Positions 11,759 through 22,500 of a DNA stretch of 64,000 nt are shown here, one piece after another. The first letter of the stretch is position 1. The number at the start of each line of letters is the position of its first letter. A program made the position numbers and the translations under genes. The DNA lies in assembly GCF_032854445.1 (NCBI RefSeq), contig NC_088301.1, forward strand, positions 30,118,402 through 30,182,401. The letters run 5' to 3'. This DNA comes from Liolophura sinensis. Its lineage: Eukaryota > Mollusca > Polyplacophora > Chitonida > Chitonidae. The notes under the pieces are model-generated. The model ran no database searches. It was not told the DNA's origin and saw nothing but the letters and a program-made list of their open reading frames with translations.

Positions 11759-11998
11759 CTACTGGATTATATTGGGAGGAAGGAGCCCTTGTTTAATTAG
11801 CAGGTCCTTCGAAAACATGGCCAGGCCTACATCTGCAATGACCATGCCGACGTCACGGGGTGTTAAGTCCAGCTTCGGGAGCGCTCCTTTCAGGAACATC
11901 TGGCCGAGACGAGCGTACCCAGTAGCCAGGAGAGAGACCACAGCGGCGTGGTAGGCCGCGTTGACTAGCACTTTTCCGTCACCTGGTGGAGTAGACAT
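11759..11998 (-). CDS. Small hydrophobic Polinton-associated protein
   Basis: 79 residues with two hydrophobic stretches (AAYHAAVVSLLATGY and VGMVIADVGLAMF) separated by PKLDLTPRD. The motif LDLTPRD…KDLLIKQG is familiar from small proteins of other Polintons; function unknown. It lies 17 bp before the next leftward gene and overlaps the C-terminal end of the upstream one, so the four leftward small genes are tightly packed. Confidence 0.6.
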   Translation of the reverse strand: MSTPPGDGKVLVNAAYHAAVVSLLATGYARLGQMFLKGALPKLDLTPRDVGMVIADVGLAMFSKDLLIKQGLLPPNIIQ

Positions 11999-12560
11999 GC
12001 TGCTCTATAAAGAAAGGGTCGCGACGTGTATTCAAACGGAGTTTCAGTTCTTGCGGCGTGATATCTGCACCTCGTGCATGCGGCGTAATATCTGCATTTC
12101 GTGCATGCGGCATAATATCTGCACCTCGTGCATGTGCATTATAGCGGCTGCGCCACGCGCGTAGCAACACAAGCACTGCAAGGCTGTGAACGCCTAATAA
12201 CGCTAGGGGCGCCCTCCAGCGGGTGATTTGGTGTGCATTCGTAGAATGCGGTTCCTTCGCAAAATCTGTGGCTCCCCCCTCCTTCGTAGAATCCGGTTCC
12301 TTCGGCTGTTTGTTAGAAGAATCAGCTATACCAAGCAAAGCAGCCTTTGCCTCGCGAAGCTCGTCCTTGAGCTTTTCAGCCTTGGCCTTTCTCGCTGCAG
12401 CACTCGCTCGACCCGTAGCGACTCTTTTGGGATTCTTCGCAGGGCCGTCATTCGTAGAATCCTCTGTCACCCCCTCCGCTTCCTTCGGGCCTTCCAGATT
12501 CGTTGAACTCATGTTCCTCTGGATCATACGGCTCATTTCTAGGACAGCAGTGGTGTTCAA
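11979..12560 (-). CDS. Polinton-associated single-TM protein with short C-terminal repeats
   Basis: 193 residues. The N-terminal half is charged and lysine-rich (NPKRVATGRASAAARKAKAE and following, likely helical). A transmembrane-like segment follows (LALLGVHSLAVLVLLRAW, about residues 123-140). Near residues 143-170 there is a threefold repeat of HARGADITP type, encoded by a 30-bp tandem at 12055-12150. It overlaps the neighbours on both sides: about 20 bp with the 79-residue gene and about 110 bp with the 205-residue gene. The start could lie further in (MIQRN or MSSTN). No known enzyme domain. Confidence 0.55.
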   Translation of the reverse strand: MNTTAVLEMSRMIQRNMSSTNLEGPKEAEGVTEDSTNDGPAKNPKRVATGRASAAARKAKAEKLKDELREAKAALLGIADSSNKQPKEPDSTKEGGATDFAKEPHSTNAHQITRWRAPLALLGVHSLAVLVLLRAWRSRYNAHARGADIMPHARNADITPHARGADITPQELKLRLNTRRDPFFIEQHVYSTR

Positions 12561-13065
12561 ATGAGCCGTGGTCAGCAGTGGTCAGCGCCATGGTTAACGG
12601 TGCCAAGTACTTATCATAGCAGTAGTATAGCCAGCAGCTAGCACTGCTAAGCGCCTGTTCAACAAATGGGTCGGTGGCGAGCTGTGCCATGAGCATTGGT
12701 CGATTCTCGGGTGGGATTGGTAGGAGCCAGCTGGCCGCCCTTACATATGATCTCAAGAACATACCTCCGAGACCGTTAACCATCCGCGCACCGAGCTTAG
12801 CCTCGTACCTGGAGTGCAGCCTTTCAACGTCTTCGTCGCTCATGGCGTCGATCTCAGCGGCTGTTACGTCTTTTCCCAGATATCGCTTGACCTGCCCACC
12901 CACCGCAAGTGCCGCCAGCCTATCCCTGAGCTGCCGTGCATCACCTTGTTGGCTGGGGTCGAGCTGTTGGATGGGGCCGGGCTGTTGGCTGGGGCCGGGC
13001 TGTTGGCTGGGGCCGGGCTCCTCCTCTGCGCCCAGAATCTCGTCTATAAGCTCGTCGGTATCCAT
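12448..13065 (-). CDS. Polinton-associated protein of about 205 residues
   Basis: Starts with an acidic segment (MDTDELIDEILGAEEE) and a fourfold proline/glutamine repeat (PGPSQQ units, residues about 17-40). A helical region follows, with MSDEDVERLHSRYEAKLGA and LPIPPENRP. The middle to C-terminal part resembles an uncharacterised protein that I recognise from other animal Polintons. The last 35-40 residues are low-complexity and overlap the next gene. Function unknown. Confidence 0.6.
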   Translation of the reverse strand: MDTDELIDEILGAEEEPGPSQQPGPSQQPGPIQQLDPSQQGDARQLRDRLAALAVGGQVKRYLGKDVTAAEIDAMSDEDVERLHSRYEAKLGARMVNGLGGMFLRSYVRAASWLLPIPPENRPMLMAQLATDPFVEQALSSASCWLYYCYDKYLAPLTMALTTADHGSFEHHCCPRNEPYDPEEHEFNESGRPEGSGGGDRGFYE

Positions 13066-13090
13066 GCTTCATACGTAGGGGCACCTACGT

Positions 13091-13360
13091 CTAATATATA
13101 ATCTTAGATGTGGTGGGCGTATCAGTCATTGGCAGGAGCTTAGAATGCGTATTGTTCTTGAGCTTCTGTCGAACCTCTGCCTTTTCGCTCTCGGCCTCGA
13201 TGATGTGGTTCTTCTGCAGGCATTCGTTGAACGAGTGCCGATCTTTGCAGTGGAATAAAGCCACCCACCTTGTCTGCTCGCGAAAGTCTCTTACTATAGC
13301 GCATTTTTTGCGGATGGTAGCCCCAGTTTCGGCTACCTTTTGTTGCCGTGGGTAGGGATA
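13091..13360 (-). pseudogene. C-terminal remnant of a Polinton-associated protein
   Basis: Reading leftward, the frame from about 13350 to 13091 encodes a basic, helical segment (IRKKCAIVRDFREQTRWVAL, then HCKDRHSFNECLQK and a polar tail). It lies directly upstream of the small-gene cluster in the same direction. Upstream the frame dissolves into tandem repeats, so the N-terminus is lost or replaced. Recognition as Polinton-derived rests mainly on position. Confidence 0.35.
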
Positions 13361-13620
13361 CCCCACATACACAACCCACATGCACCCCCACATGGAGCAC
13401 ACATAGGGATACCCAGCATGCGCACACCAGAACACAGCTGCATAGCAACAAGGGATACCCCGCATACACACAGTTGCAAGGGACACCCAGCATGCACACG
13501 CCAGAATACTATAGCGCATTTTTTGCGGATGGTAGCCCCAGTTTCGGCTACCTTTTGTTGACGTGGCTAGGGATACCCCGCAACATGCACAGCAACAAGC
13601 CAAGGATACATGGTATGTGG
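13297..13620. repeat. About 212-bp tandem duplication with inner repeats
   Basis: The segment CTATAGCGCATTTTTTGCGG…CGGCTACCTTTTGTTG occurs at 13297-13348 and again, nearly identical, at 13509-13560. Between them are units of AGGGATACCCMGCATRCACAC. The second copy shows recent duplication inside the degenerated part of the Polinton. Confidence 0.8.
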
Positions 13621-13980
13621 CAGAGCAAGCACGAGCCGAAGCCAAGCACGCCAAGGAAGACGCAGAGCAAGCACGAGCAGTAGCCAAGCACGCCAATGAA
13701 GACGCAGAGCAAGCACGAGCTGAAGCCAAGCACGATGCAGAGCAAGCACGAGCCGAAGCCAAACACGCCAAGGACGACGCAGAGCAAGCACGAGCCGAAG
13801 CCTTGGACACCAAAGACGACGTAGAGCAAGCACGACCGAAGCCAAGCACGCCAAGGAAGACACAGAGCAAGCGCGAGCCGAAGCCAAGCACGCCAAGGAC
13901 GCCGCCGAGCAAGTACGAGCCGAAGCCAAACACGCCAAGGACGCCGCCGAGCAAACACACAACCTTGTTGTAGAGCCCCA
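13563..13980 (+). repeat. 42-bp tandem repeat with open Ala/Glu-rich frame
   Basis: About nine units of roughly 42 bp (core GAGCAAGCACGAGCCGAAGC). On + it reads as 14-residue repeats AEQARAEAKHAKED, the composition of a coiled coil. After about 13840 a frameshift turns the repeat into proline-rich sequence. It lies where Polinton structural genes are often found. It may be the relic of a long helical protein or simply an expanded satellite. Confidence 0.6.
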
Positions 13981-14323
13981 TAGCCTTGCCATTTGCCAGG
14001 GGAAAAGTGCAGCAGTTCGAGAGCCTGCGGAAGCACAATCGGCCCGTCTAGTCTTGTGGGCACAACAGGAAGAGAAGAACCGACAAATTCCGCCGAAGGC
14101 GGTTCCGCAAGCCGCACATCTACAACGTAGTTGCAAAGCAGTTGCAAAGCAAAGCAGGAAGAAGTAGTTGCAGCAAAAAGAGGACCCCACGACCATTTTC
14201 GGGTTGCCCCAAATTTCCAATTAGACAGATGGTAGCCCAAGACATATCGAGCAACCGAAGCAATACCCAACAAAGTAGAGCTACAATACAAGCAACATTG
14301 CAGTACAAGCAACGTTCCAGACC

Positions 14324-14940
14324 ATGGGCCTGCGGTCCGAAAAGGCCGTGGCTGCCCATCTTCCCGTAGAGAACACGCACGAGAGCAATCTTGTGCCCGA
14401 TATCGCCCGGGTCGACTACCTAGCCGGCAAACCTGGGCCGCACACATCTGCGCCCCCTCCCGGGGCTTCCGACGTTCGTCGACGACGTCTACGTCTTTGG
14501 CTATCTGCGCCGCGAAGACTGTGTAGCCCACGGCGGCCGCCTCTCTTGCACGACCGGAGAAAACAGCGCCGCGAAGGTCGTCGTCGCGCGGATATCCACT
14601 GCCGTGCGCGAGAGCATGGGGATGGCCCCCGACGGCACCACCCGTGGCCATATACAGACAAACATTGTCCACACGATCGCGACCCGAGAAACCACCGAGG
14701 GGAGTGCCATCCTGTCGACCGTCGCTCGGATCGAGTTCGACACCCGCAAAAAGGCCCTGGCCAAGTAGCGAGAGCTATACCCAGAAACCGAACCGGCTGG
14801 CCTCTTCGTGGCGAAGGTGGATGTCTCCGAGATCCCCATGGACGAGCTACTGGCCTCTTTGCCTGCCTTCGAACGCCAGCTGTTGGCCCAAGGCTACGGC
14901 CTCTACTCCATCGACTCCCGAGAAGTATCTCGTGGCCAAA
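14324..14940 (+). pseudogene. Polinton-associated gene, broken and fused to right terminal repeat
   Basis: Rightward coding remnant. The first frame (14324-about 14470) includes LVPDIARVDYLAGKPG. After a shift the second frame continues from about 14475 (VDDVYVFGYLRRED…CTTGENSAAK…LSTVARIEFDTRKKALA) to TAG 14766-14768, and goes on after it with LFVAKVDVSEIPMDELLASL and GYGLYSIDSREV. The composition and codon bias are those of a real gene, and I associate the ending with an uncharacterised Polinton protein. The coding remnant runs without a gap into the right terminal repeat (from about 14933), so sequence was probably deleted there. Confidence 0.6.
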
Positions 14941-14980
14941 TGGAGGGTGTGCCAGAACCCCTATTCCCTATATTTTGTCT
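14933..14980. repeat. Polinton right terminal repeat (inverted)
   Basis: Inverted match to the left end: GGAGGGTGTGCCAGAACC at 14943-14960, followed by CCTATTCCCTATATTTTGTCT. It ends in CT, which would fit the AG…CT rule for Polinton ends. It is much shorter than usual (tens rather than hundreds of bases). Confidence 0.7.
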
Positions 14981-16200
14981 CAGTCGGCAAAATGTTATCT
15001 AAATTTTTAAATCATTTTCCCTATAAACAAGGGATGTAGTTTATGTAGTTTACTCTGAAAACTTTATGGACAAACTTTGCTGCATGATAAAACTCTTCGA
15101 TAAGTAGCTTTTCTAACAAGTATACAGAGTATATGTAGATGTCGTACCAAATATCAGATGAAATTGCTGAGCACTAAATAAGCTCCCGTACATTTTTCTA
15201 CTTCAGTAATTCTGTTGTCTATGGTGCGTCCATTTTGACAGTGACCATTGACAGTGACCTTTGACAGTGGTTTGAATAGTGGTTCTCGTCGGAAGACGAG
15301 AAGATCGCAAATAAGCAAATCAGGAAAACACGCGTATTTGGACATTCCCTGACACAGAAAGTATAGGCCTACCAGACTAGAACCAGAAAATTAAACAACA
15401 TATAACTTCTTTAACAGATTACATCGTTGTGCCTTTACACAAGCTACTTATGGTAACTACGTAGATCTCTTCTGGAACTGCCTCCAACTCGAATGCACCG
15501 CCTCAAACGTCTCTTTAAAACAAACCGTGCACATCTGCAGTTTCAGTTCTCTTGAAAATTGTCACGCATTAAGATAACATAAATTACATGTAAATAAATG
15601 TAAATAATGTTCATAGGCGGGTTAAAATCTTCGTTTCCAGGACATACACGTGGGTTAGCATTGTTCATATTCCACATGTATAACATCACTTAAATAGGAA
15701 GGACTACACATTACACAAACCGCATTTACATTGAATATATAGGAATATACAGGGGAGTTAAATGAGAACGACATCGAGTGATGACATTGTCGTAGTTTAC
15801 AATGGTCATATACATAACCGATGAAATCTGGTCAAATTGCCAATTTATACCCCAGTTAAGATTTTATTCTAGGCATGAGGTGGTTAACACACTGTTCATA
15901 TTCAACATGCGTGACCGGGTAATTTCTCCCTAAACACTGGTACACTGTATATGTGTATTTATTTTCTATTTTTCGACGACATTTTCACAGAGGAAAGACC
16001 AATATTCATATTGTTGGTAGACCTACTGGTAACTATGTACCCGGTAATTGGAACGGATTTAACTTGTAAATACATCGCCTTGTCCCAGACACACGTGTTA
16101 CTTCTCACGCTCACCTTACTCTTTGTATAAACTTTTCTGCAGCTACGCTGATGTCATAAAATATCCTTCACAGCTTTGTTAATAGTATATACAATTAAGC
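14981..16200. other. Unassigned AT-rich DNA
   Basis: No gene, SINE or tandem array recognised. Confidence 0.4.
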
Positions 16201-16203
16201 GTG

Positions 16204-16650
16204 AGTAATGGGTCGTTGATTTATGTTGTAGTCAGACCATGACTGATAAATAAGTCATTGTTTTTTTCTGTTGTAGTCAGACCATATGTGATAAATAAGT
16301 CATTGTTTTTCTGTTGTAGTCAGACCATATGTGATAAATAAGTCATTGTTTTTCTGTTGTAGTCAGACCATATATGATAAATAAGGCAATGTTTTTTCTA
16401 TTGTAGTCAGGCCATATCTGACAAATAAGTCGTTGTTTTTCTGTTGTATTCCCACTATATATGATAAACAAGGCATTGTTTTTCTATTGTAGTTAGGCCA
16501 TCTCTGATATATAAGTCGTTGCTTTTCTGTTGTAGTCCGAACATGTCTGATTAATCAGTCATTGTTTTTCTGTTGTAGTTAGACAATAAATGCTAAATAA
16601 GTCATCGGTTTTCTGCTCTGGTTCGGCCATCTCTGATAAATAAGTTTTGA
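16204..16650. repeat. Minisatellite of about 45 bp, 9-10 copies
   Basis: Tandem units built on GTTTTTCTGTTGTAGTCAGA followed by CCATATGTGATAAATAAGTCATT; outer copies are diverged. Confidence 0.85.
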
Positions 16651-16721
16651 CGCCATGCCATGCCATAATGTTTAATTTTTTGACGTGAAGAATTCAGTTG
16701 TCATGCGCATACATACACTGC

Positions 16722-18910
16722 AAAGTATTATAGTGTGATATACACTATATATCACTGGGCACTATTTTGTTCACTGGTTCACCATAATATTCGACGTCTC
16801 GTTCATGATTTTATATCTCATTGGACTCGTCACATACAGTACACTTAGTTAGCTTCCTGCATGTTAGGTTAATTATATTCCAAATGTGTGTAAATGTACA
16901 TGTGGTTCATTGATGTTGAAGCAGTTCTCTTCTGTAACTTTCAGAATCAGTATTTTGATTGATGTGCCGGGTTTAATCTGTTAATTAACCTTTTTTGCAA
17001 ATACAGCTGTGGTGTACTGTCCAATGTCATTCCTCACCAACAGTTCACGGCAGGATTACATATGGAACATTTTACTTTAAACCATACCCAAATACATAAT
17101 ACATAAATAAAACATAAGGTACAATATTTCATCAAACTAGGTAAATTTTATCTCCTCTGTGACAATTAAGGAAATGAAGAAATACATATGTAATATGTAC
17201 AGGTGACAAAGCTGGAAAAGTATATTAAATTCAATATGCCATAGAGCTGAACAAGTATTTAACAATTCAATATACGTTAGAGTTGAGCAAGTTTATAACA
17301 ATTCAATATGCGACAGAGCTGAGCAAGTATATAACAATTCAATATGTGACACAGCTGAACAAGTGTACAATTTAATACGTGACATCGCTGAACATGTATA
17401 TAAGAATTCAATATTCGACAGAGCTGAGCAAGTATATAACAATTCAATATGCGACAGAGCTGAGCAAGTACATAACAATTCAATATGTGACACAGCTGAA
17501 CAAGTGTACAGTTTAATTTGTGACACCGCTGAACATGTATATAAGAATTCAATATTCGACAGAGCTGAGCAAGTATATAACAATTTAATATCCATCTCAG
17601 CAGTATATTTCATTAACCTAGGTAAATTTTATCTCCTCTGTGACAATTAAAGAAATGAAGAAATGCAGTAACATGTAAAGGTGACCAAGTTGGACAAGTA
17701 TATTACAATATATGACGGTAAAAGACAATTTTGTAAATGTGATTGTGACGTTATAATATACATATACTCAGAGCCAAACTAACTTTAATTTAATATGTGA
17801 CATAGCTGAACAAATATATAACAATTCAATATGCGACAGAGCTGAGCAAGTATGTAACAATTCAATATGTGACAGAGCTGAGCAAGTATATAACAATTCA
17901 ATATGTGACACAGCTGAACAAGTGTACAATTTAATACGTGACATAGCTGAACAAGTATATAACATTTTAATATGCGACAGAGCTGAGTAAGTATATAACA
18001 ATTCAATATGTGACACAGCTGAACAAGTGTACAGTTTAATATGTGACACCGCTGAAAAAAGTATACAAGAATTCAATATTCGACAGAGCTGAGCAAGTAT
18101 ATAACAATTTAATATGCATCTCAGTAGTATATTTCATCAAACTAGGTAAATTTTATCTCCTCTGTGACAATTAAAGAAATGAAGAAATGCAGTAACATAT
18201 AAAGGTGACCAAGCTGGACAAGTATATCACAATACATGACGGTAAAAGACAATTTCGGAAAAGTGATTGTGGCGTTATAATATACAAGTACTCAGAGCCA
18301 AACTAACTTTAATTTAATATGTGACATAGCTGAACAAATATATAACAATTCAATATGCGACAGAGCTGAACAAGTATATAACAATTCAATATGTGACAGA
18401 GCTGAACACGTGTACAATTTAATACGTGACATAGCTGAACAAGTATATAACAATTCAATATGCGACAGAGCTGAGCAAGTATATAACAATTCAATATGTA
18501 AGAGCTGAACAGGTATATAACAATTCAATATGTGACACAGCTGGACAAGTATATAACAATTCAATATATGACAAAGCTGAACAAGTATATAACAATTCAA
18601 TATGCGATAGAGCTAAACAAGTGTACAACAATTTAATCTCTGACACAGCTGAACAAGTATATAACAATTCAACATGCAACAGAGCTGAACAAGTATATAA
18701 CAATTTAATATGCGACAGAGTATCTCAGCAGTATGTTTCATGAAACTAGGTAAATTTTATCTCCTCTGTGACAATTAAGGAAATGAAGAAATGCATAAGT
18801 AACATGTAAAGGTGACCAAGCTGGACAAGTATATTACAATATATGACGGTAAAAGACAATTTTGTAAATGTGATTGTGACGTCATAATACATGTACTCAG
18901 AGCAAAATTA
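16722..18910. repeat. Composite dispersed repeat carrying 36-bp minisatellites
   Basis: Begins with a unique lead (TATAGTGTGATATACACTAT… at 16728-16860), then blocks of GGTAAATTTTATCTCCTCTG / CAATTAAGGAAATGAAG / AGGTGAC-AAGCTGGACAAG. Each block is followed by arrays of about 36 bp (AACAATTCAATATGTGACAC plus AGCTGAACAAGTATAT). Three such composite blocks lie here (about 17.1, 17.6 and 18.1 kb). The same lead and arrays recur at 63086-64000, so this is a dispersed family. Open frames through it are repeat artefacts. Confidence 0.85.
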
Positions 18911-19302
18911 TCTAACTGTTTTGTAAGGAATTGACCTGATCATTTCATTACACCATCAACCTTCCTGAATATTTAAAACAGACACGCCGAATATATTTTA
19001 GGATGTGATGTTAATTTACAAGGGTTTTGGTCAAATTTCGAACAGCATTTAAATGTATTTCAAGAAATAAATCCTGGTGCCAATTTTACAAAGCCACTTT
19101 TAACTTTAATTCAAAACCTCATCACAATGTTTATTTTTTGGTGCGGAAAGTTTGAGACATTTGATAACAGTAATGTGGTGGTCACTATTGGGATTAATGG
19201 GGTCAAACAATAGCCTTTAAAATGGTATTTAAATCTTGACTTAAGTCACAAATGGCTTAGGGGAATTTGCCCCTGATTTTTATGAACACACGAATACATT
19301 CT
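18911..19302 (-). other. 3' flank / putative 3' UTR of the receptor gene
   Basis: Downstream (leftward) of the receptor stop codon. No other gene is seen. Confidence 0.5.
19130..19135 (-). terminator. Candidate polyadenylation signal AATAAA
   Basis: AATAAA on the minus strand, about 170 bases past the stop codon of the receptor. Position is plausible; cleavage site not determined. Confidence 0.4.
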
Positions 19303-19588
19303 TCAGTGTTTGGTTGACGACACTGTTTTGTTTGGGTAGACAGTGGAGCTCAGATTGGTGTAATTGGTGTCCTTGTCCGTCTCCAGCAGGGAGAAGCGGA
19401 TCTTGTCATACTCCTTCTCGGTGACAGCTTCATAATGAGCCTCCTCCTCGACCGCCGTGTTGTAGTACGTGACCGTGTCGGAGTCATGTCCGGCATTTGG
19501 CACCTCAGGGATGGGAACCTCGTGTGTGACGCCAGTGTTCCTGGCTGAGCTCTCTGTACCATCTGGGGAACCAGACTGACGTCTTCTT
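19303..19588 (-). CDS. Receptor terminal exon: cytoplasmic tail with ITAM-like motif
   Basis: Acceptor TTGTTTCAG before 19588; phase 2 entry; stop TGA at 19305-19303. It encodes 94 residues starting with a stop-transfer run RRRQSG. The C-terminal half has several tyrosines: YYNTA, HYEAV, EYDKI and NYTNL. YDKI and YTNL are separated by 12 residues, which fits the loose YxxI/L-x(6-12)-YxxL rule used for Draper-type ITAMs. No kinase or phosphatase domain. Confidence 0.85.
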
Positions 19589-22500
19589 CTGAAACAATAC
19601 ATGTACCTCCTGCTTATTTCATAGCGCTAAAAAGCAACCAAAAATGTCAACACAACGAAGTATACATCTGTTATAGACCGCACATTTAATATGTTACTGG
19701 ACCATTCGCTGGCTGGGCGGTAAAATGACGCCTTCACATGTATATCCACTTGACATTGACCCAAGAAGTCGTTGTCCTGTGACCTCTACCACAGACTTTC
19801 TTGACTTAAACCCGTTATACAAGCGAAAAATGTTCATGAGTTTAAGAATGAATAAAATGTTCCTGCTTAAGTCCTTTAACACGGGTAAGGTCTCACTAAT
19901 ATCATGTTTTAGATTGTAAACCCACAAGAATTGAGCTCCACCTTGATGGGACATACTTAAGCGAGCGAAGGACAGATGTTTCACGTGGCTGTATACAGAT
20001 CAGAATGACAAATAGGAACTTGAAAATCGTCCGACACTTACACGACGAGGACCAAAGCGGTAATGATAGCTGCTGCCACAATGACACTCATCACAGAGCC
20101 GATAATCACACCAGTGTAGTCGATGACTGGTGCTGAAATGATAGCAAGACAATCGTCATTAAATAGGTCTGTGTATTTTTTACTTATTTCACACAAGCTC
20201 CTTGAATGAGACTAGCGTTGCTATCAATAAACAAAACGCATCTCATGTGGAGATTTTCGGGTCAAAGTATAAATGTGTTGGATGAAAGAATTAACGTATT
20301 ATTACAATTCAACATTATATTAATCGGCTTCTGGAGACAATAATTTAGCTCATTTCAGTTATTTATTTCATTTATTTGATTGGTGTTTAACGCCGTACTC
20401 AGGAACATGTCACTTAGACGAAGGCGGCAAGCATTGTGGTAGGAGGAAACCGGACAGAGTGCGGGGAAAACCCACTACCATCCGCAGGTTACAGACAAAC
20501 CTTCTCACGTACGGCTGGAGAGAAAGCCAGTACGAGCTCTACCTGAACTCACAGGAACCGCACAGGCTCCTATGCCATTGCTCCGTGCTGGTGTATAGAC
20601 CCCCTCGGTCACGGAGGCCCATCATGTCAATTAAGAAGCAGAAACTGTTACAACTAGGCACAGTTGGTGTTAGATCTACTGAAATGATAAGGCATTCGGC
20701 GAAGGAAAATCTTTGCAGTGGAAAGAAAGGCATCCCACGACAGATCAATTTCCTGATGGTGATTGTATTTGTAGACATAAGGAGCTTCGCGGAAGACATG
20801 TGGAGCTTCGCTGAGGACATGTGGATCTTCCAGGAAGACTTGTGGAGCTTGGCGAAAACAATGGGGTGCTTGTGGAAGACATGTGGAAATTCGCGGAAGA
20901 CATGGGGTGTTTTCTGGAAGACATAACTTGCTTCGTGGAAGAAACGAGGTGCTTCTCGGAAGATATGGGGTGCATCGCGGAAGACATGGGAGCGTCGTGA
21001 AAGAAAAGGGGTGGTTCGTGAAAGACATGGCAGGTTTCGTGAAAGACATGACATGTTTCTGGGAAGACATGGGATATTTTGTGGAAGACATGGGGTACTT
21101 CGCGGAAGCAAACGAGTGCTTCCTGAAAGCCATGGGGATGTTTCGTGAAAGACAGCTTGCTTTGTGGAAGACATGGGGTGCTTCACGGAAGATATGTGGA
21201 GCTTCGCGGAAGACATGTGGAGCTTTGCGGAAGACGTGGTGCTTCGCGGAAGACATGGGGTGTTTCGCGGAAGACATGGGGAGCTTCGTGGAGGACATGA
21301 GATGGATCGTGGGAGACACGGGTGCTTCCAGAAAAGCATAAGATGTTTTGTGTAATTCATTGAATGTTTCGTGAAAGGCATGGCGTGCTTCAAAGTACCA
21401 GAGGTAACATTTCACCTGGGACTGATGCAGTTCTCACTACAGGTAAGTTCACAGTTATCTCCCCCGTGACCCTGGGTATATTACCTGCCACACAGCGCTC
21501 CCCTGTGTAACCAGAGTTACATCCTCCATCACAGACACAAATACTAACGTTACAGGTGAGCTTGACACAGTTCTCGATACAGGTAAGTACAGTTATTTGC
21601 CCGTGACCCTGGGTATGTTACCTGTCCCACAGCGCCCTCTTGTGTAACCAGAATTACATCCTCCATCACAGACACAAATACTAGCGTTACAGGTGAGCTT
21701 GACACAGCTCTCAATATAGGTAAGTACAGTTATTTCCCCGTGACCCTGGGTATGTTACCTGTCCCACAGCGCCCTCCTGTGTAACCAGAATTACATCCTC
21801 CATCACATACACCAGTAGTAACGTTACAGGTGAGCTTGACACAGCTCTCAATACAGGTAAGTGCACAGTTATTTCCCCGTGACCCTGGGTATGTTACCTG
21901 TCCCACAGCGCCCTCCTGTGTAACCAGAATTACATCCTCCATCACATACACCAGTAGTAACGTTACAGGTGAGCTTGACACAGTTCTCACTACAGGTAAG
22001 TACACAGTTATTTCCTCGTGACCCTGGGTATGTTACCTGTCCCACAGCGCCCTCCTGTGTAACCAGAATTACATCCTCCATCACAGACACCAGTAGTAAC
22101 GTTACAGGTGAGCTTGACACAGTTCTCACTACAGGTAAGTACACAGTTATTTCCCCGTGACCCTGGGTATGTTACCTGTCCCACAACGCCCCCCTGTGTA
22201 ACCAGAATTACATCCTCCATCACAGACACCAGTGGTAACGTTACAGGTGAGCTTGACACAGTTCTCACTACAGGTAAGTACACAGTTATTTTCCCGTGAC
22301 CCTGGGTATGTTACCTGCCCCACAGCGCCCCCCCTGTGTAACCAGAATTACATCCTCCATCACATACACCAGTGGTAACGTTACAGGTGAGCTTGACACA
22401 GTTCTCACTACAGGTAAGTACACAGTTATTTCCCCGTGACCCTGGGTATGTTACCTGTCCCACAGCGCCCCCCTGTGTAACCAGAATTACATCCTCCATC

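Larger units (their letters stand above)
6343..14980. mobile_element. Degenerate Polinton/Maverick element, about 8.6 kb
   Basis: Polintons are large self-synthesising DNA transposons, related to virophage-like viruses, that encode a protein-primed DNA polymerase B and a retroviral-type integrase. Here both are present but broken, together with several small genes typical of metazoan Polintons. The ends carry matching terminal repeats around GGTTCTGGCACACCCTCC (left at 6361; right, inverted, ending at 14960). The element is more GC-rich than the host DNA. It is about half the usual 15-20 kb, and no capsid, packaging ATPase or protease gene is visible. Exact ends are uncertain because no target duplication was found. 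Confidence 0.9.

Noticed and set aside
13980-14320. Capsid or ATPase gene of the Polinton
   Set aside because: No P-loop (GxxGxGKT/S), no jelly-roll-like stretch and no long frame seen; sequence is Gln/Lys-rich and broken. A profile search could overturn this.
13091-14672. Long minus-strand frames (315 and 374 codons) in the Polinton
   Set aside because: They read antisense through the 42-bp repeat and give Cys/Leu/Ala-rich repeats. Only the last part near 13091-13350 looks protein-like.
17277-18703. Long frames on the minus strand in the 36-bp arrays (Leu/Tyr/Cys-Ser-Ala repeats)
   Set aside because: They follow the repeat period, appear in several frames, and vanish in the diverged copies. 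No start context, splice sites or domains.
20539-21415. 284- and 253-codon minus-strand frames near the receptor tail
   Set aside because: They lie on a 21-bp-class minisatellite plus a SINE remnant; no cysteine pattern of EGF exons.
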